Under the pieces are notes generated by a model that worked only from the letters and a program-made list of their open reading frames with translations, was not told the origin of the DNA and ran no database searches. From Gracilaria gracilis (Eukaryota > Rhodophyta > Florideophyceae > Gracilariales > Gracilariaceae): a DNA stretch of 64,000 bases. The DNA lies in contig JARGSG010000035.1 in assembly GCA_030374805.1 (NCBI GenBank), positions 434,001-498,000 of the forward strand. Reading direction: 5' to 3'. Both the position numbers and the translations under genes were made by a program. Positions 46,575 to 58,092 of this stretch are shown piece by piece. Positions within the stretch are counted from its first letter, which is position 1; each line of letters begins with the position of its first letter.

Positions 46575-46699
46575 GGTATTCGAGGCTGTGCAGGTCGCGC
46601 TTGCTCGCACCAGGACCTGCAGACAGCGCAAGTGCAAAATATGTTCCGCCACTTCCTTGAAATACGCCCGACTCCCGTACAATACATAATAAACAATGT

Positions 46700-47154
46700 A
46701 AATTTTCCTTGAACCCCATATATGAATCTGTTGGGTCCAACCATTCTGCTCGAATTGCCGCCACCACGCAGTGTAGAATCTGAATTCGTCTTCGCTTCCC
46801 AACGAAGCCATATCTATGGTATGTGTAAGAGCGGTAAGCTCTTTTTCTCTTCAGCGAGTTGCAGTTTTGTGCACGAGTGTTGTTCCCATGATCCTTTCCT
46901 GTCCCATTCAACAAGTCACTTCTGTATTGCTCCCAATAACATGGAGTGCCGCCGCACGTCTTGCACATTTTATCGGCATCTAAGTCAACTTCATTCTCAT
47001 CATAACTACCGTTACCCATCTTGGTTGCAGAGTGCGCTTCTTCGAGACATTTCTCCGCACTTATATCACATGATTCCGCATGCCTCTTGCTGGTTCCAGA
47101 AGACGATGCACGGTGTGTCAAAGCTTTCCGATCCTGCTGTTCGCAATGCCTCAC
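46700..47154 (-). CDS. piggyBac accessory ORF (PB2 copy), unknown family
   Basis: Conserved with the PB3 copy at 56,136-56,708. Shared blocks are CKTCGGTPCYW.QY (four Cys in a zinc-like group), then AYRSYTYHRYG, GKRRRIQ, a spaced Cys, AIRAEW and YMGFK at the end. The frame is open from 47,154 (first ATG at 47,019) and runs past YMGFKEN (46,702) to 46,450, because the stop found in the PB3 copy is absent; that extension overlaps the transposase end and is probably not functional. It is convergent with the transposase. I do not recognise the family; the Cys group and basic middle suggest nucleic-acid or protein binding. Confidence 0.6.
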
Positions 47155-47159
47155 GGTGT

Positions 47160-48430
47160 TGGTAGCGCATGTAGTCCATCCTCTTCAATCGTTATCTCTA
47201 ACGCGTGGTGTAGCCAATGTGCCTGGGTCTCTGTTGCGCACTTTCTCCGTCCGTTCCAGAGAGGTCATCAACTGTTCTTCATTGCTAGCTTTACTATCGT
47301 CGTGACAAATACGCACTTCACTCTGGTTTTCTGTGCTCTTGAATCCTATCTTCTTCAACATGAATGCTGCAAGTAAAAGAAAGAAAGACGGATGCAGAAT
47401 TTGTCCACAGTAGCAGCCAATGAGATCCTTGCATTTAAGGCGACGGCAATTACGTCAAAGATAGCAACACCAAAAGAGCAGGCACGAAAACGAGAGGTAG
47501 CGAAAACGGCACAAACAGAAGCAAAAATCCCGAACTAGAAGCTGTGAGGGAATAGAAATAAGTGACAGCGACGGCAGCGGCGAGTAGAACCACAATTCTG
47601 GCTTCCAGAACGTCTGTCAGTGAGATCGTGAGACCAATCTCTGACAGCGAAATGACGTTGTAAGAACCTGATTTGAAGAAGAGCACCGCGTACTGCGGTA
47701 TCGAGAGCATAGGCAAGCAGGAGCTCGAGCGAACGCGAAGGGGGCTGCAAGAACGAACGTGTAGTAGCAGCAAGAGCAACAGCAAAGAAATTGCCACAAC
47801 GGCGGCGCACCCCTCGGCCAAAGTGAGAGCAAATGGAGCGGAAGCGAACGCGAGGGCCGTGTCGAGAGCAACTCTAAGTACCGTGGCAACAGCGTCTGGG
47901 AGTATGGTAACAAGAATGACTATGAATTCACAGGCAGTGAAAGAGATGACGGATGTGTCAAGCAGAATAGCTAGAAAAGCGGCCAACAATGCGGGAGAAG
48001 GGAATGAGATAAAACCCAGAGATACTAAAACGAGTGAGCATAAGAACCAGGACATTGGCAAATTAGGAACGAATAGCAAGAGCTGTCGGGCAGCAAGAGC
48101 ATTAGCGAGCAATGTGTGAAGGCCTGCTATGCCGTCCTTCTGGGAAGATGGCGCCGAGAGCAGTGCACTGTGGCGATATAGAGGCCAGTAGGTGATAGTA
48201 GCTCTTGGACACCCGTCAAGCGAGCGAACTGTAGGAACGGAGATAGAGTTTGCAAATGAGGCGGGTAGAGGAATATCCGGACTTTCGGCGCTTTGGAATT
48301 TGCGTCGGAGTCGGTAGCAAATGTGAGATCGATCAGAGTCAGAGGTGACCGGTACATCATTATCATCAGGTACTAAAAAATGGGTCACTTTCCAAGATTT
48401 AAATTTTTTTCTTGGAAAACATAGCATTTA
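47160..48430. other. Non-coding part of PB2 including a purine-rich tract
   Basis: At about 47,400-48,120 the plus strand is rich in GCAAGAG, GCGAAC and AAAG words. This leaves a 149-codon frame on + and a 325-codon hydrophobic frame on - (Leu-rich), both explained by composition. It lies upstream of the minus-strand accessory ORF, as does the similar tract in PB3. Confidence 0.45.
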
Positions 48431-48616
48431 AGCCATTACATCTCTCACATATACCTTTCAGATCGTCCTGAACAAGTTCTGAAGTTCAACGTACATTTTT
48501 TCTATTCATAACGGCTTGATATCGGATGGAACAAAAACACAATTCAGTATCCCCCAAGAGCTCAATAATGCACAAAATCTGGGTCACATGCGCCGTGCCA
48601 ATGCGGCAAAAACTAA

Positions 48617-48667
48617 TCAATTTCTATATGCCCCTTCGGTATCCCGCGCGGAATTACACGCTCTTAA
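48617..48667 (-). pseudogene. C-terminal end of the pogo transposase
   Basis: Removing PB3 and one TTAA, the pogo frame continues without shift from EAARL into RACNSARDTEGAYRN and a TGA at 48,619-48,617. The seamless continuation across the TTAA is the evidence for the nesting. Confidence 0.7.
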
Positions 48668-48685
48668 CCGTTTTGAACCGGGAAG

Positions 48686-48811
48686 CTTATGTCTAGCTCA
48701 ATAGACATAAGAACCAAACACGATTGGTTGGTTCCTCAAGATCAAGAGCAACCGTTGGTTTCAATCGAGCCAAGTGTTGGATTTGCTTATGTCTAGCTCA
48801 ATATACATAAG
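48686..48811. repeat. Two subterminal palindromes, left end of PB3
   Basis: CTTATGTCTA, six bases, TAGACATAAG at 48,686-48,711. A second copy with one mismatch in the stem stands at 48,786-48,811, exactly 100 bp further. Such subterminal repeats commonly bind the transposase. Confidence 0.75.
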
Positions 48812-49071
48812 GAAACGACATAGCATTGGCAGTTATTCAATCATTGACAAACAGAGGCCAATAAAGTACCTTCAAAGTGACACACTACCAACAAATCACA
48901 AACGGTGCGCATGTACAAGCCCATTATATGACAATTCAAACGACGGCAAAAAATATCCACTAAGGGAAATTATGATCTGAGTAACGCCCAAACACCCGCC
49001 AAACGACGCGACCACAATCTGACCTCCTCCCTCCTCGTCCCGATCCTCAATTATATTGTCTTTGGTACTCC

Positions 49072-50573
49072 ATGGCAGCCTTCCAGTCCCAACAGGCACC
49101 ATTAAAGAGTGAAACAAACAGACACACAAGCCCTGTACCAACAGAAGCTAATTTTGAGAGCACTACGCATTTGTACTGGGATGAAGACGATCAAGAAGAA
49201 TTCATAATTACCATTGTAGACGCAGAACAAGAAGAATACATCTACAAGACCGTCGAGTACTGCACAAAATGGAGGAATCGCAGTGGCCTACACCTTGCAA
49301 AACCTCAGTACTTCAAGAAATCATATGCCCGTAAAGGAGAATTGGGATTGTTTACTCTATTTCTGAACTCTTCCTATCTAAACTGCATACGAGAGTGGAC
49401 CAGTAAAGAACTCTTGAAGCGCGGAAAAAAAACACAGCCCCTACGAATGGATGAATTGATGGCGTAAATGGGTCTTGAACTTGCTACATCAGTTCATCGA
49501 CTGAATCGTCTTCGTGACTATTGGGCACAATCTGACATTCTTGGCATACCTTTTTTTAAAAAGACAATGTCACGAGATATATTTCTATGTATACGAGCTG
49601 CACTCCGTCTATATCCTTTCTATGAGTCTCATGTAGCTAGCATAGTTCCGTTGTGGCATAGTCGCCAAATATAGGAACACTTTGCACGGAACGCGGCTAC
49701 CGTAGCAGTGCCAGTTGGAGTAAGTTCGTTGGATGAAAACACAATAAGATTCAAGGGACCAACAGCTGCTCTTCATACATGAAATCGAAGCCGGTAAAGT
49801 TTAAAATAAGGTTATATGCAGTTGTAGGATGGTCACATGCCTACCTGTATAGTTTCCAAGACAATGGGTCTGGAAATAAATCTGGCGAATCTCCTGTAGA
49901 TCGCTACACTACTCTATTCAGGGAACTACGTGGGGCAATTGAGAAGAAAGTTGATGAAAAATTGGTTCCAAAATCGAAAGCATCAGTGCTCTGGTGTGCG
50001 CAAATGGCGCACCAAACTCGGTTGCATCCTACACCGAGAGGTGGACGATTGATGGTTATGGATAATTTTTACTCACGTCATGTGCTAGCGCGTCAGTTGC
50101 TTTCTTTGAGCGATGGAGAGTGCAGAGTCTTAGGTACTGTGCGTTTCAATAACATCGATACTGTGAATCACTCTGCATTAAAGGAGGCAATGGAAAGCGT
50201 AAAACATGAGAGACGTGGTGAATGGGGCTTAGTGCAGATGTACCAGAAGGAAGCTGGTGCGGGTGGGACTGTGTGTGTAGCGGAAAGAGCAGATTTTGTC
50301 GTGTTCAAAGATCGTTCTGTTGTTGTATTTTACACAAACGATCTCGCCGACACCGCACACTTGCGCATTCATGGCTCGGAAGAATACGCTGTGAGGTGTG
50401 TGCATGGACTGGCTGCTCTGCAGCGATGGATGGGAGAGGAAGCGATGAGCAGAACCACTCTACAGGTACCAGCAACCATTGTCGCTTACAACTTGTTTAT
50501 GAATGGAGTGGACAGGTTCGATCAATTTCGCTCAACCTGTGCAACAGTACGAAAAGAGAGGCGCTTTACAATG
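49072..50573 (+). pseudogene. piggyBac transposase of PB3, main part
   Basis: Starts at ATG (MAAFQSQQAPLKSE). An acidic N terminus (HLYWDEDDQEEFI) is followed by the dimer/insertion region and the core, with Asp in SSLDENTIRFKG, Asp in LMVMDNFYSRH and Asp in MNGVDRFDQFRS. Related to PB2 through most of its length. Breaks: TAA at 49,465, TAG at 49,672, a frameshift near 49,770, and the insertion of a DIRS-like element after 50,573. The C-terminal part resumes at 55,599. Confidence 0.88.
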
Positions 50574-50753
50574 GTATTTCGCAGAACAGTTTTCAATTGA
50601 ACTCCTAGGGACTGGAATTGGTCGCTTTTCGCCTTTTCGTAGCAACGAAGATTACTGTGCGCTCCGGATTGGACGCGAGCGACACTGCCAACCTGAATGG
50701 GCGCTGGAGCTGCCCTACTTAAGGTTCGGAAGTGAACGCTCATCAAACAGGAT

Positions 50754-52154
50754 GTGCTGAGCCAGGCCACTAGCTCTCTCTTTCAGAATAGCCTTTGCAG
50801 CACCATAATGCCGGGTTCCTATATTGCTGTGGCGCCTGAAGACGCTGTGGAGCGCTTGAAGGCTCTTGAAGGAGGTGGCCTCCTGCAATTCTTCCGTTGC
50901 CTACCGTGGGCTGAGTTCCTCAACGCTCATCTTAACTCGATTCCAAAATCAGAGTTACTAACGCTAGCAAAGCGGATGAAACGGGCTCTCACAGAAGAAT
51001 CTGCAGAAGATCTCAAATTGAACGACACTGATGGAAAGGATGTCATTGTTCCGCTCTTGAAAGAAGTTTATCTCGCTTTCTTTATTTCGAAAAGAGATGT
51101 GAATGATACTTGCGATGATTTCCGTCGAGCCTGGTCGGCCCGGGTCTCAGACGAACAAGGTTTCTTGGCTGTTGGCTCCGCTCTCGACCCCGAGTTTATT
51201 CTCGAAAAGAAGTTTGGTCTGACGAAGTTGGTGGCTAAGACCCTAGATGACTTGGGCCTAACCTGCGTTCAAATCATTGCTAATGCTGGGAGTCCTACAC
51301 GCTTCTTTACTTCTGGAATTCGAAAGGGCGAGGCTGTACAGCGCATGATGGCCTTCTGGGAGGCCTGTGTACCTGTTCTGAGTACTTAAGGATTCATTGG
51401 CCGTTTCTATGGGGAAGAACAAGAAGGGCGTCAGGAGCATTTTCGATCTGTGTGGACTGTTAAGGACCTTGACACCGTTGAATCTTCTGAGTTGCGTAGG
51501 TTAGCAGCGTTTTTGAACAATGAGGAGCCGGTTTCCCCTTCTGGGTCCGGAGCTCGTCGTTTTCTCTCGGGCCTTCTGAGGAAAGTTGACGGTCGGGGAA
51601 CGGATTTGAAGAAAGGTTCACGTCGTACGCCAGCTAAAGCCACGCACGGACTAAAGGAGACTAAAGTTCTAGATGAAAATGCTGACCTCTCCCCGTCACC
51701 CTCATCGCTCGCTACCGCCTCAGATGACGTCCATCCGAAGCACCAAGCAGCCTTGGAAGTCGACTCAGATGCCTTCTCTGATGGATCAGAAAACAAGAAT
51801 AGTTCAGATTCGGATGAAAGTCATAATGGAAAAAATTTTCGTACGCGCCTCCCCAGGAAGATGGTTCAAATTCTCAGGCAGGGAGGGAGGCGCTTCGAGA
51901 AGTTCTTCGAGCCTCTGAGGCTGGAAGTGACCACCCCGAGCGAACTTTATGCTCTTCTTCGTCATTTCAAGGCTGGGATGCAGCTCTCAAAAATGATTTG
52001 CAGAACGTACGGCCTGAATCCAAACCCGCTACGTTCGAAATCCATGCCGGAAGAGTACCCGCTTTATGTGATTCGTCCGGACTCCCGTATAAACGGCCAC
52101 CTTTATTTTCCAGCTACCGAACAAATTGCTCCGCACAAGATCAAGCTTTGGTAA
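50754..52154 (+). other. gag-like region of the DIRS-like element
   Basis: Two long open stretches. The first is helical (LEGGGLLQFFRCLPWAEFLN...). The second is charged, with a Ser/Asp-rich middle (ENKNSSDSDESHNGKN) and a C-terminal block (LKAGMQLSKMICRTYGLNPN-like). No CCHC knuckle is visible. A particle-protein role is inferred from position. Confidence 0.45.
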
Positions 52155-52477
52155 AAAAACGGTACAGTGATCCCCTGGGTGGAATCACTCGCGGACAAGG
52201 CAGCAGGCGGAGGAACGAATGGCTCAGACGTACATCTATCGCGAGAAATTCTTGCGACTAGCCTTGCACTGGGAACCTTTCTGGACGAGTTTCACCCGAA
52301 TCCAGCAGTTTTCTGGGGGACAGCCAAACGACTAGTGCGTCGCTTGGTGGTTCTAGAGCGAGCGGTCGCACTAGAAGCAAAGGAGCGCGCGGCGTACTAC
52401 GGAAAGAAGTTAGGCTTCATAGGGATCGGGGGGGATCTGGAGAGCTTTTAATCAACGGTTCAAGCCCTGATGCCACC

Positions 52478-54480
52478 ATGCCAGCGCGCGATTGGAGCAA
52501 CGAAGCAGTTTCAGGAAGACGGATTGTTCGAGCTCTGCGCTGGCTAGGTGGCGGCTCGCCCGAGCAACAGCATCATCTGCCCGTGGCCGATGCTGACGTG
52601 CTAGGGCGCTCGCATGTTCGGGAGGCAGTGGCCTGTACATCTGAGTTGATTGCCGCCGGGCAAGCAGAGTGCCAGGACTCTGAACCGGCGGCAGGTTATG
52701 GGGACTCTAGGCATCGAGGCGATTATTGCCTTCTGGATTTGGAGATGGCAGCCGTGCCGAAGCCGTCCCAAGCCGCCACTGCAGACCTACAGGATATTCT
52801 TGGTCGTAATGACCAATACAGATTGTCTAAGGAATTTCTTCTGATCCTGCGGGAAGAATGGCACGCTGACCTTTGCGCCGATCGCGTACATGTAGGGGTC
52901 AAACCAGGTCACTACCCGAAGCTCCTCAAACGAATGTGGAAAGGAAACATGATTGAGTTTCGCGAAACAGGCAAGGGAGTGATTGAAAACTTGGTTTTCG
53001 GAGTCTGGAAGAGTGTCGGCGAATCTCAGAGAGTTATTTGGGCAGGCAACCGCTCCAACAGACTCTTTCGAGCAGAGGCTAGTGCAGTCGAGCTCCCAAC
53101 CCCAGATTTAGTCTCGAGCTTTTTTCTTCCTAAAGGAAAGGCATTGCACTTGGCAGGATGTGACATCTCTCATTACTACAACCGACTACGGGTTCCTGAG
53201 TTCCTCATCCCCTTACTTGGTTTACCTCGAGTCCTTTCAGCTGACGTTGGAGTCAAATCGACTTCCAAATTTGTTGTACCCTGCTTCCGTTGTGTGCCGA
53301 TGGGCGCGTCCTTTGCTGTCGGTCTTTCGCAGGTGGCTTCCTGCACAGGGCTTGCCAGCGCAGGTCTACCAGCTCCACGTTCGTTCCGGCCCCTTGTCGA
53401 CTCTGAGCTCGAAGACGGAAGAGGGCTACTGCTACCCTACATCGACGATATTAATTCCGTTGGAGCTGACGCAGCGGGGCTCAATGAAGCAACGCGGATT
53501 GCCTCGAATGCTCTTGAGTCGCACCAATTGCCAACCAAGCCAGAGAAAGACATCATCGCTGGAGGTAGCACTCCTCGTGAGGCCCTTGGACTATGGTGGT
53601 GGCAGGTTGGGGTTGTAACCGTTAAGCCTTCGACTGCTGTTCGGTTGCTAAGCGAGACTGAGAGGATTATCGACAATGGTTCCGCGTCTCCGAAAGAAAT
53701 GCAAGCCCTCATTGGGTTTTGGGTATGGCCGTGCCTCTTGCGGCGTTGCTGTCTGTCTGTTTTAAGCAGCGTTCACGATGTTGCTTCCAAGAAGCATCCG
53801 ATGAAACCGAGAAAACTGGCTCCCTCCCATATACTCGAGCTTGAAATGATGTTGGACCTGTTTCCTCTTCTCTATGCGGACTTACGTCGACCGCTGTCGT
53901 CTCGAGCTTATGCCGTTGATGCTTGCCCCTCTGGCGGAGGAGTAACTTACGTTGACATTGACAAACCGCACGACTTTCTTGCGGAGACTTCGGAGTGTCG
54001 AGCAAGGAAAGGGTGGTACTCTTCGCTTCATAAATCGACACTACACCGGAGCGGATCGAGCGCCTCCGTAGAACTCATCGACAACATTATGAACGGACGC
54101 ATCGCCGTTTCTGAACGTTTCAAACGAGCGATTGGTGACCAGCGTTTTAAGACAGCCGTTAAGACAAAATGAAGGTTTAGGAATGTTCACATCAACCATC
54201 TCGATCTTAAAGCCTGCCTCCTTGCAGCACGTCACGTCGGTAAGTCAAGTAAGACAGTAGGACACCGTATACCCTTTTTTGTCGACAACACTGCTGCCCT
54301 CGGGGCTCTTGCGAAGGGACGGTCTACGTCGAAAAAACTTAACAGCACTCGACGGCAAATCGCTGCGCAAGAGCTCGTCTCAGACTTCCTTATTCTTGGA
54401 CACTGGATTCCGTCGGAACTCAATCCCGCTGATGCGCCATCGAGAGCTTTTTGCCATTGAGCGGTCTTTTCGGCGCGCCG
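52478..54480 (+). other. RT and RNase H region of the DIRS-like element
   Basis: RT blocks typical of DIRS are present: LFRAEASAVELPTPDL, LHLAGCDISHYYNRLRVP (first Asp), CVPMGASFAVGLSQ and the catalytic LLPYIDDINSVG, then a KPEKDII block. An RNase H-like part follows, with RAYAVDACPSGGGVTY and, later, FFVDNTAALGAL. It copies element RNA into DNA. Confidence 0.8.
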
Positions 54481-54499
54481 GAGGTGCCCATCTATACAT

Positions 54500-55447
54500 A
54501 ACACAGAAGGTTGATAAAATCAATTTGCTTCGGGAGCAGCACCTTAAGCCTACGAGTTTTAAAGCATACAAGAAGGGAACACTTGCTTTTTCTTCATGGC
54601 TCAAGACTTATGGGCCCGACGTTGACACCGTTCTTTCGCTGGACGAGGCACTGAGTGATTTTGGACTCGAGCTCCATGCACTCAATCCGCGTCGAGGTCA
54701 GCTCCAGCTATTCCGCTTGCGCTGTCTACGGTCTAGAATAATTCGTCCCAGGCTTGAAGGGCGAACTTCGAGAAAGCCGCCAAGGTCTCAGTGGATGGGA
54801 TAAAGGGGTTCCTTCTGTATCTCCACCCCCTGCTTCAAAGCAAACAGTGGACGCAATTGCACAGGTACTTACAGGTACTTTGGTGTCATGGAGACCAAGC
54901 CGCTGCTCTTGCTCTATCTCTCGGTTTTTACGCATACCTGCGGACTAGCGAAATATCGAAGCTACGACTGAAGGACCTCAGTTTTAGAACCGGAAACACA
55001 AGTTCTACTTTTACTGAGTCATCCCGGGCGGGTTGTGCGATTCGAGATGCAAAAACCGGATCGCTTCAGTTCGGGCCGCTGTCAGACACATTGCTGTTAG
55101 CAAAATTGAAATCCTGGGTGAGGAGAAGAAATGAGTGTTCGTCACGAATGCCGCTGTTTTTCTTGTCATATGCTCAGCTGAGCAGGCGTTTTCAACAGGC
55201 TTTGAATACTCTCCATCTTGGTGGGTACGGGTACACACTTCATTCGCTTCGACATGGTGGTGCTACACATGATTGGTTGAAAGGCAGTTCATTTGAAGAT
55301 GTTAAGTTCAAGGGGCGCTGGGAGTCGAATAAATCATGCCGAAGGTACTTGAATACCACAAAAGCTCAACTTGTCCAAGCCAAGTTTTCTACTCGAGTGG
55401 CAATAGGTTTACGAAGCAAGGCAGAGCTCTGGAGGAGCTCTAGTTGA
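54500..55447 (+). other. Tyrosine recombinase region of the DIRS-like element
   Basis: The catalytic set is visible: Arg in YLRTSEISKL, His-x-x-Arg in HSLRHGGAT, then GRWESNKS and the nucleophile Tyr in CRRYLNTTK. The N-terminal SAM-like part (about 54,500-54,780) is present. This enzyme would integrate a circular cDNA by site-specific strand exchange, which explains the lack of a normal target duplication. Confidence 0.85.
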
Positions 55448-55598
55448 GGGGAAAGTGGATACAGCGGTCTCTCTCTCTGCGAAAAAACGCAGAGAACTGC
55501 TCCCGCTGCAGTTTTCCTGTGTAGCACTACACAAGGTTTTGCGCTAAAGAACTTTTGCCCACTGGGGCGTACCGAGGACAACACCGATGTGCGAATTA

Positions 55599-56133
55599 AA
55601 TGAGCATTGTGACTTTTGTCCTTGATGCCTGTGTCTTGAACGCTCACGCCATCTCGCGCGCAATTAACAAACCGGGGAGCACAGTAGTTGATGTTACCGT
55701 TATGAAGCGACGAATATTAATGCAACTTGTTGCCGACTATGTAGAATACCAACAGAAACGAGCTACGTTGTCAACGCCTGATACATCGACCAACCCCCGT
55801 GCGGTAGCGAAGCCCGAAAGTGTGGAAGCCGAAGACCCGCACCTGTTGCTGGAAACAGAAGGAAAGAGAAGTGTACATTGTCTTGTGTGCAGCACGCTGG
55901 CTACAGAAGGTCGTGGCCCGTGTACTATGTACTCCTGCACAAATTGAACAAGAGGATTCCACGTCAATTGCTTCACGCACTTTCACAACAAAGAAGCCTT
56001 TCGCAGCTCACGTCCAGAAATATATCACAAAATGAATGAGGTGGAAAGAGTGCTATCCTCTCGAAACAGGCGCAATAGACCCAACAAAGTTACTGCAACA
56101 ATCTCCACGACTAGAATGCACTTCCAAAAATGA
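55599..56133 (+). pseudogene. piggyBac transposase of PB3, C-terminal part
   Basis: Continues the PB3 gene after the DIRS-like insertion: MSIVTFVLDACVLNAHAIS corresponds to MSVFTFLIDAGILNGYAIM in PB2. The zinc-binding C terminus follows (CLVCSTLA, CTMYSC, FHVNCFTHFH). One conserved Cys codon is replaced by TGA at 55,945-55,947 and the frame stays open beyond it to a TGA at 56,131-56,133. The stop lies two bases from the stop of the convergent accessory ORF. Confidence 0.85.
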
Positions 56134-56135
56134 AA

Positions 56136-56708
56136 CTACTCCTTCTTGTATCCCATGTAAGCTCCCGCATCGTCTGGCCAAATGCTGCGAATTGCTTCCA
56201 AAGCGCATTGCGGCAGTTGAATTCTTTGCCTCCTTCCAAGAATACCGTGACGTTCATAGGTGTACGTCTTGTATGCCATTTTGCGAGCCAGGTTGTTCCG
56301 CTCAGAATACGAATTCGTCTCCGGATACTTTAGTCTCGTCTTTCCAACTACAGATTCCCCATATTGCATCCAGTAGCAAGGGGTATTACCACAATTCGTA
56401 CAAACCACATATTCGTTGTGAATGGCCACCTCAGCATTTCTGTTTTCAATACCCGTCGCCTGGGTTTCATGTGCTATAATTAGTTCCTGCCCAAATGCAG
56501 GAGAGGGAACATGGGTCGTTTCTTCTGTAGACTTGCCATCCTGTTCAATTTCATCAGAGAAGCAGTCAGTCTTCGCTACCTTCCCTCCCCGCGAGTTGAT
56601 ATCACCATGGTTTGAATCGATGTCCAGTGTATTTGCGACCATTTCATGCAGTGGATCGTGCGCCAGTGGATCTTTTGTATGTTCTTCATGCCTATGCTGA
56701 TCTTCCAT
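56136..56708 (-). CDS. piggyBac accessory ORF (PB3 copy), unknown family
   Basis: 190 residues from the ATG at 56,708 (MEDQHRHEEHTKD); the frame is open a little further up without an ATG. The N-terminal half is acidic and poorly conserved. The C-terminal half is shared with PB2: VCTNCGNTPCYWMQY, then MAYKTYTYERHGILGRRQRI, a spaced Cys, AIRSIWPDD and YMGYKKE at the stop. It is intact although the neighbouring transposase is broken. It faces the transposase, with two bases between the stops. The four-Cys/Trp group suggests a metal-binding fold. I do not know the family, and it may be the PB element's second functional protein. Confidence 0.68.
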   Translation of the reverse strand: MEDQHRHEEHTKDPLAHDPLHEMVANTLDIDSNHGDINSRGGKVAKTDCFSDEIEQDGKSTEETTHVPSPAFGQELIIAHETQATGIENRNAEVAIHNEYVVCTNCGNTPCYWMQYGESVVGKTRLKYPETNSYSERNNLARKMAYKTYTYERHGILGRRQRIQLPQCALEAIRSIWPDDAGAYMGYKKE

Positions 56709-56789
56709 TACTAGAGATGTGGCACAGTGAACTTGGCTATGCGACAGTAACGATGGATGCTCAAGACTGCTTTGTGGGTACTTGTCCAA

Positions 56790-58092
56790 AGAACTCTCGA
56801 TGCACTATAATGACAAAGTGGCAGATAGCCGGTAGAGAAAAGCGAGAAGGCGAGTCGCACCCAAATCGTGGGCAGCAAGGACGCCTTTGGCGGCGATATT
56901 GAGGGCGTGAATGGACGAAAACGATACGTTGCAGAGGACGGCAAGGTTGCGGCTTTATGCAGAGAACTCAGTAGTGGCTCGTAATACTGCAGCCTGACAG
57001 AGATGTAAGGGAAACCAGGGAAGAGTTTGGTTGAGCAATTTGCAAAGGATAACAAAAGTAAGCAGACGGAGCGACGGTGGACGATAAAGTGGGAGCGGCA
57101 GGTCAAAAAAATTGCGGCAAACCGAAGATCCAGTGGCGACGGAATGGGAGGAGAATATTGAGTCGTGTTCGAGAAGACAGTGACAGATGATGTGTCAAAG
57201 ACCTCTGGTCACAAAGTAGTTTAGAGAAATGGAGCTTCGCGTGATTTAAGAACTGCAGTTGAAACCAGTGAGAGGACGAACGGAGTTGCAGGCGAGGAGT
57301 GAGGGTAGAAATGACGAAGCTGTTGTGAGAAGAAGATGATGTGGCGAAGAACCAGTGGCGTTAGGGATCGAGAGACAAATATCAATGAATCGGAGAGCGG
57401 AGACGGTGAGGTGGGTGACAAAAGACTTTGGTAAGGGCGGCAAAAGGCAGATGTGCCGGTGAATGGCTTTTTGTACGGCGACACTGCACAAGGAGACACG
57501 AGAGCGAATGGTTGTAGCTCCAAGACTATTACCGGGAGATGAAATATATATAGGCCAACGTAGAAAAAGCTTTGCAGGACCTCGCAAGGAACATGTAGTT
57601 GTTGTCAGACAAAAGGAGGAAGAAACCAGCAGAAGAGCCACGACGCAAGCGGCTGCGCATAGACAAAGATTCCTTTGGTTACGCGAGAGAAGCGCTGGGA
57701 CGATGCAGGACTAGAAAGAATAGGGTGCGAGGAATTGAATGTGATACAAAAGAATGATAGTCACTTTTGCGAGTCTTTGAGAGGGAGGTTTTGAAAGCCG
57801 ACACAAGTGCACAATGTAAAGCGATGGCCAAAGAGCAAACCAAGAACGCAAATCGTACGACAGGTGGGACGAAAATGATACAATACCAAGAAAGCACACA
57901 ACCGAGACCAACGCAAGGAGGAAAGCTTGCGATGCTTCGCATTGAACGAGAACCTGCCGGTCTGAAAGACTTCTGTACCGTGCAACTTCAAAAGATGACT
58001 GTTGCACACCCGCAAACGTATTCGTTTCAATCGTTTTTAGGCCTGCTGTGGGCCACACAGAGGAACTTCTGCATGCAATCTAATTGGCTCAT
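56790..58092. other. Non-coding right part of PB3 with purine-rich tract
   Basis: Purine-rich plus strand from about 56,800 to 57,720 (GGAGAG, GAAG, GGCAAGG), then mixed sequence to the terminal palindrome. Short ORFs on both strands follow the composition. It probably includes the promoter of the minus-strand accessory ORF. Confidence 0.5.

Larger units (their letters stand above)
50574..55602 (+). mobile_element. DIRS-like tyrosine-recombinase retroelement inside PB3 (fossil)
   Basis: It lies exactly between the two parts of the PB3 transposase gene, with AATG present at both borders (50,570-50,573 and 55,599-55,602). Parts in order are a gag-like region (about 50,754-52,154), RT with RNase H (about 52,480-54,480) and a tyrosine recombinase (about 54,500-55,447). 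Use of a tyrosine recombinase instead of a DDE integrase marks the DIRS order. The structure is complete and several long frames remain open, with only a few breaks (of order three to five), so it is the youngest layer of the nest. Typical DIRS inverted terminal and internal complementary repeats were not found by eye. Confidence 0.8.

Noticed and set aside
47450-48427. 325-codon minus-strand ORF with Leu-rich, membrane-like sequence
   Set aside because: It is the complement of a purine-rich tract, which automatically gives Leu/Ser/Val-rich frames. It shows no domain and runs on through element sequence without a conserved counterpart in PB3.
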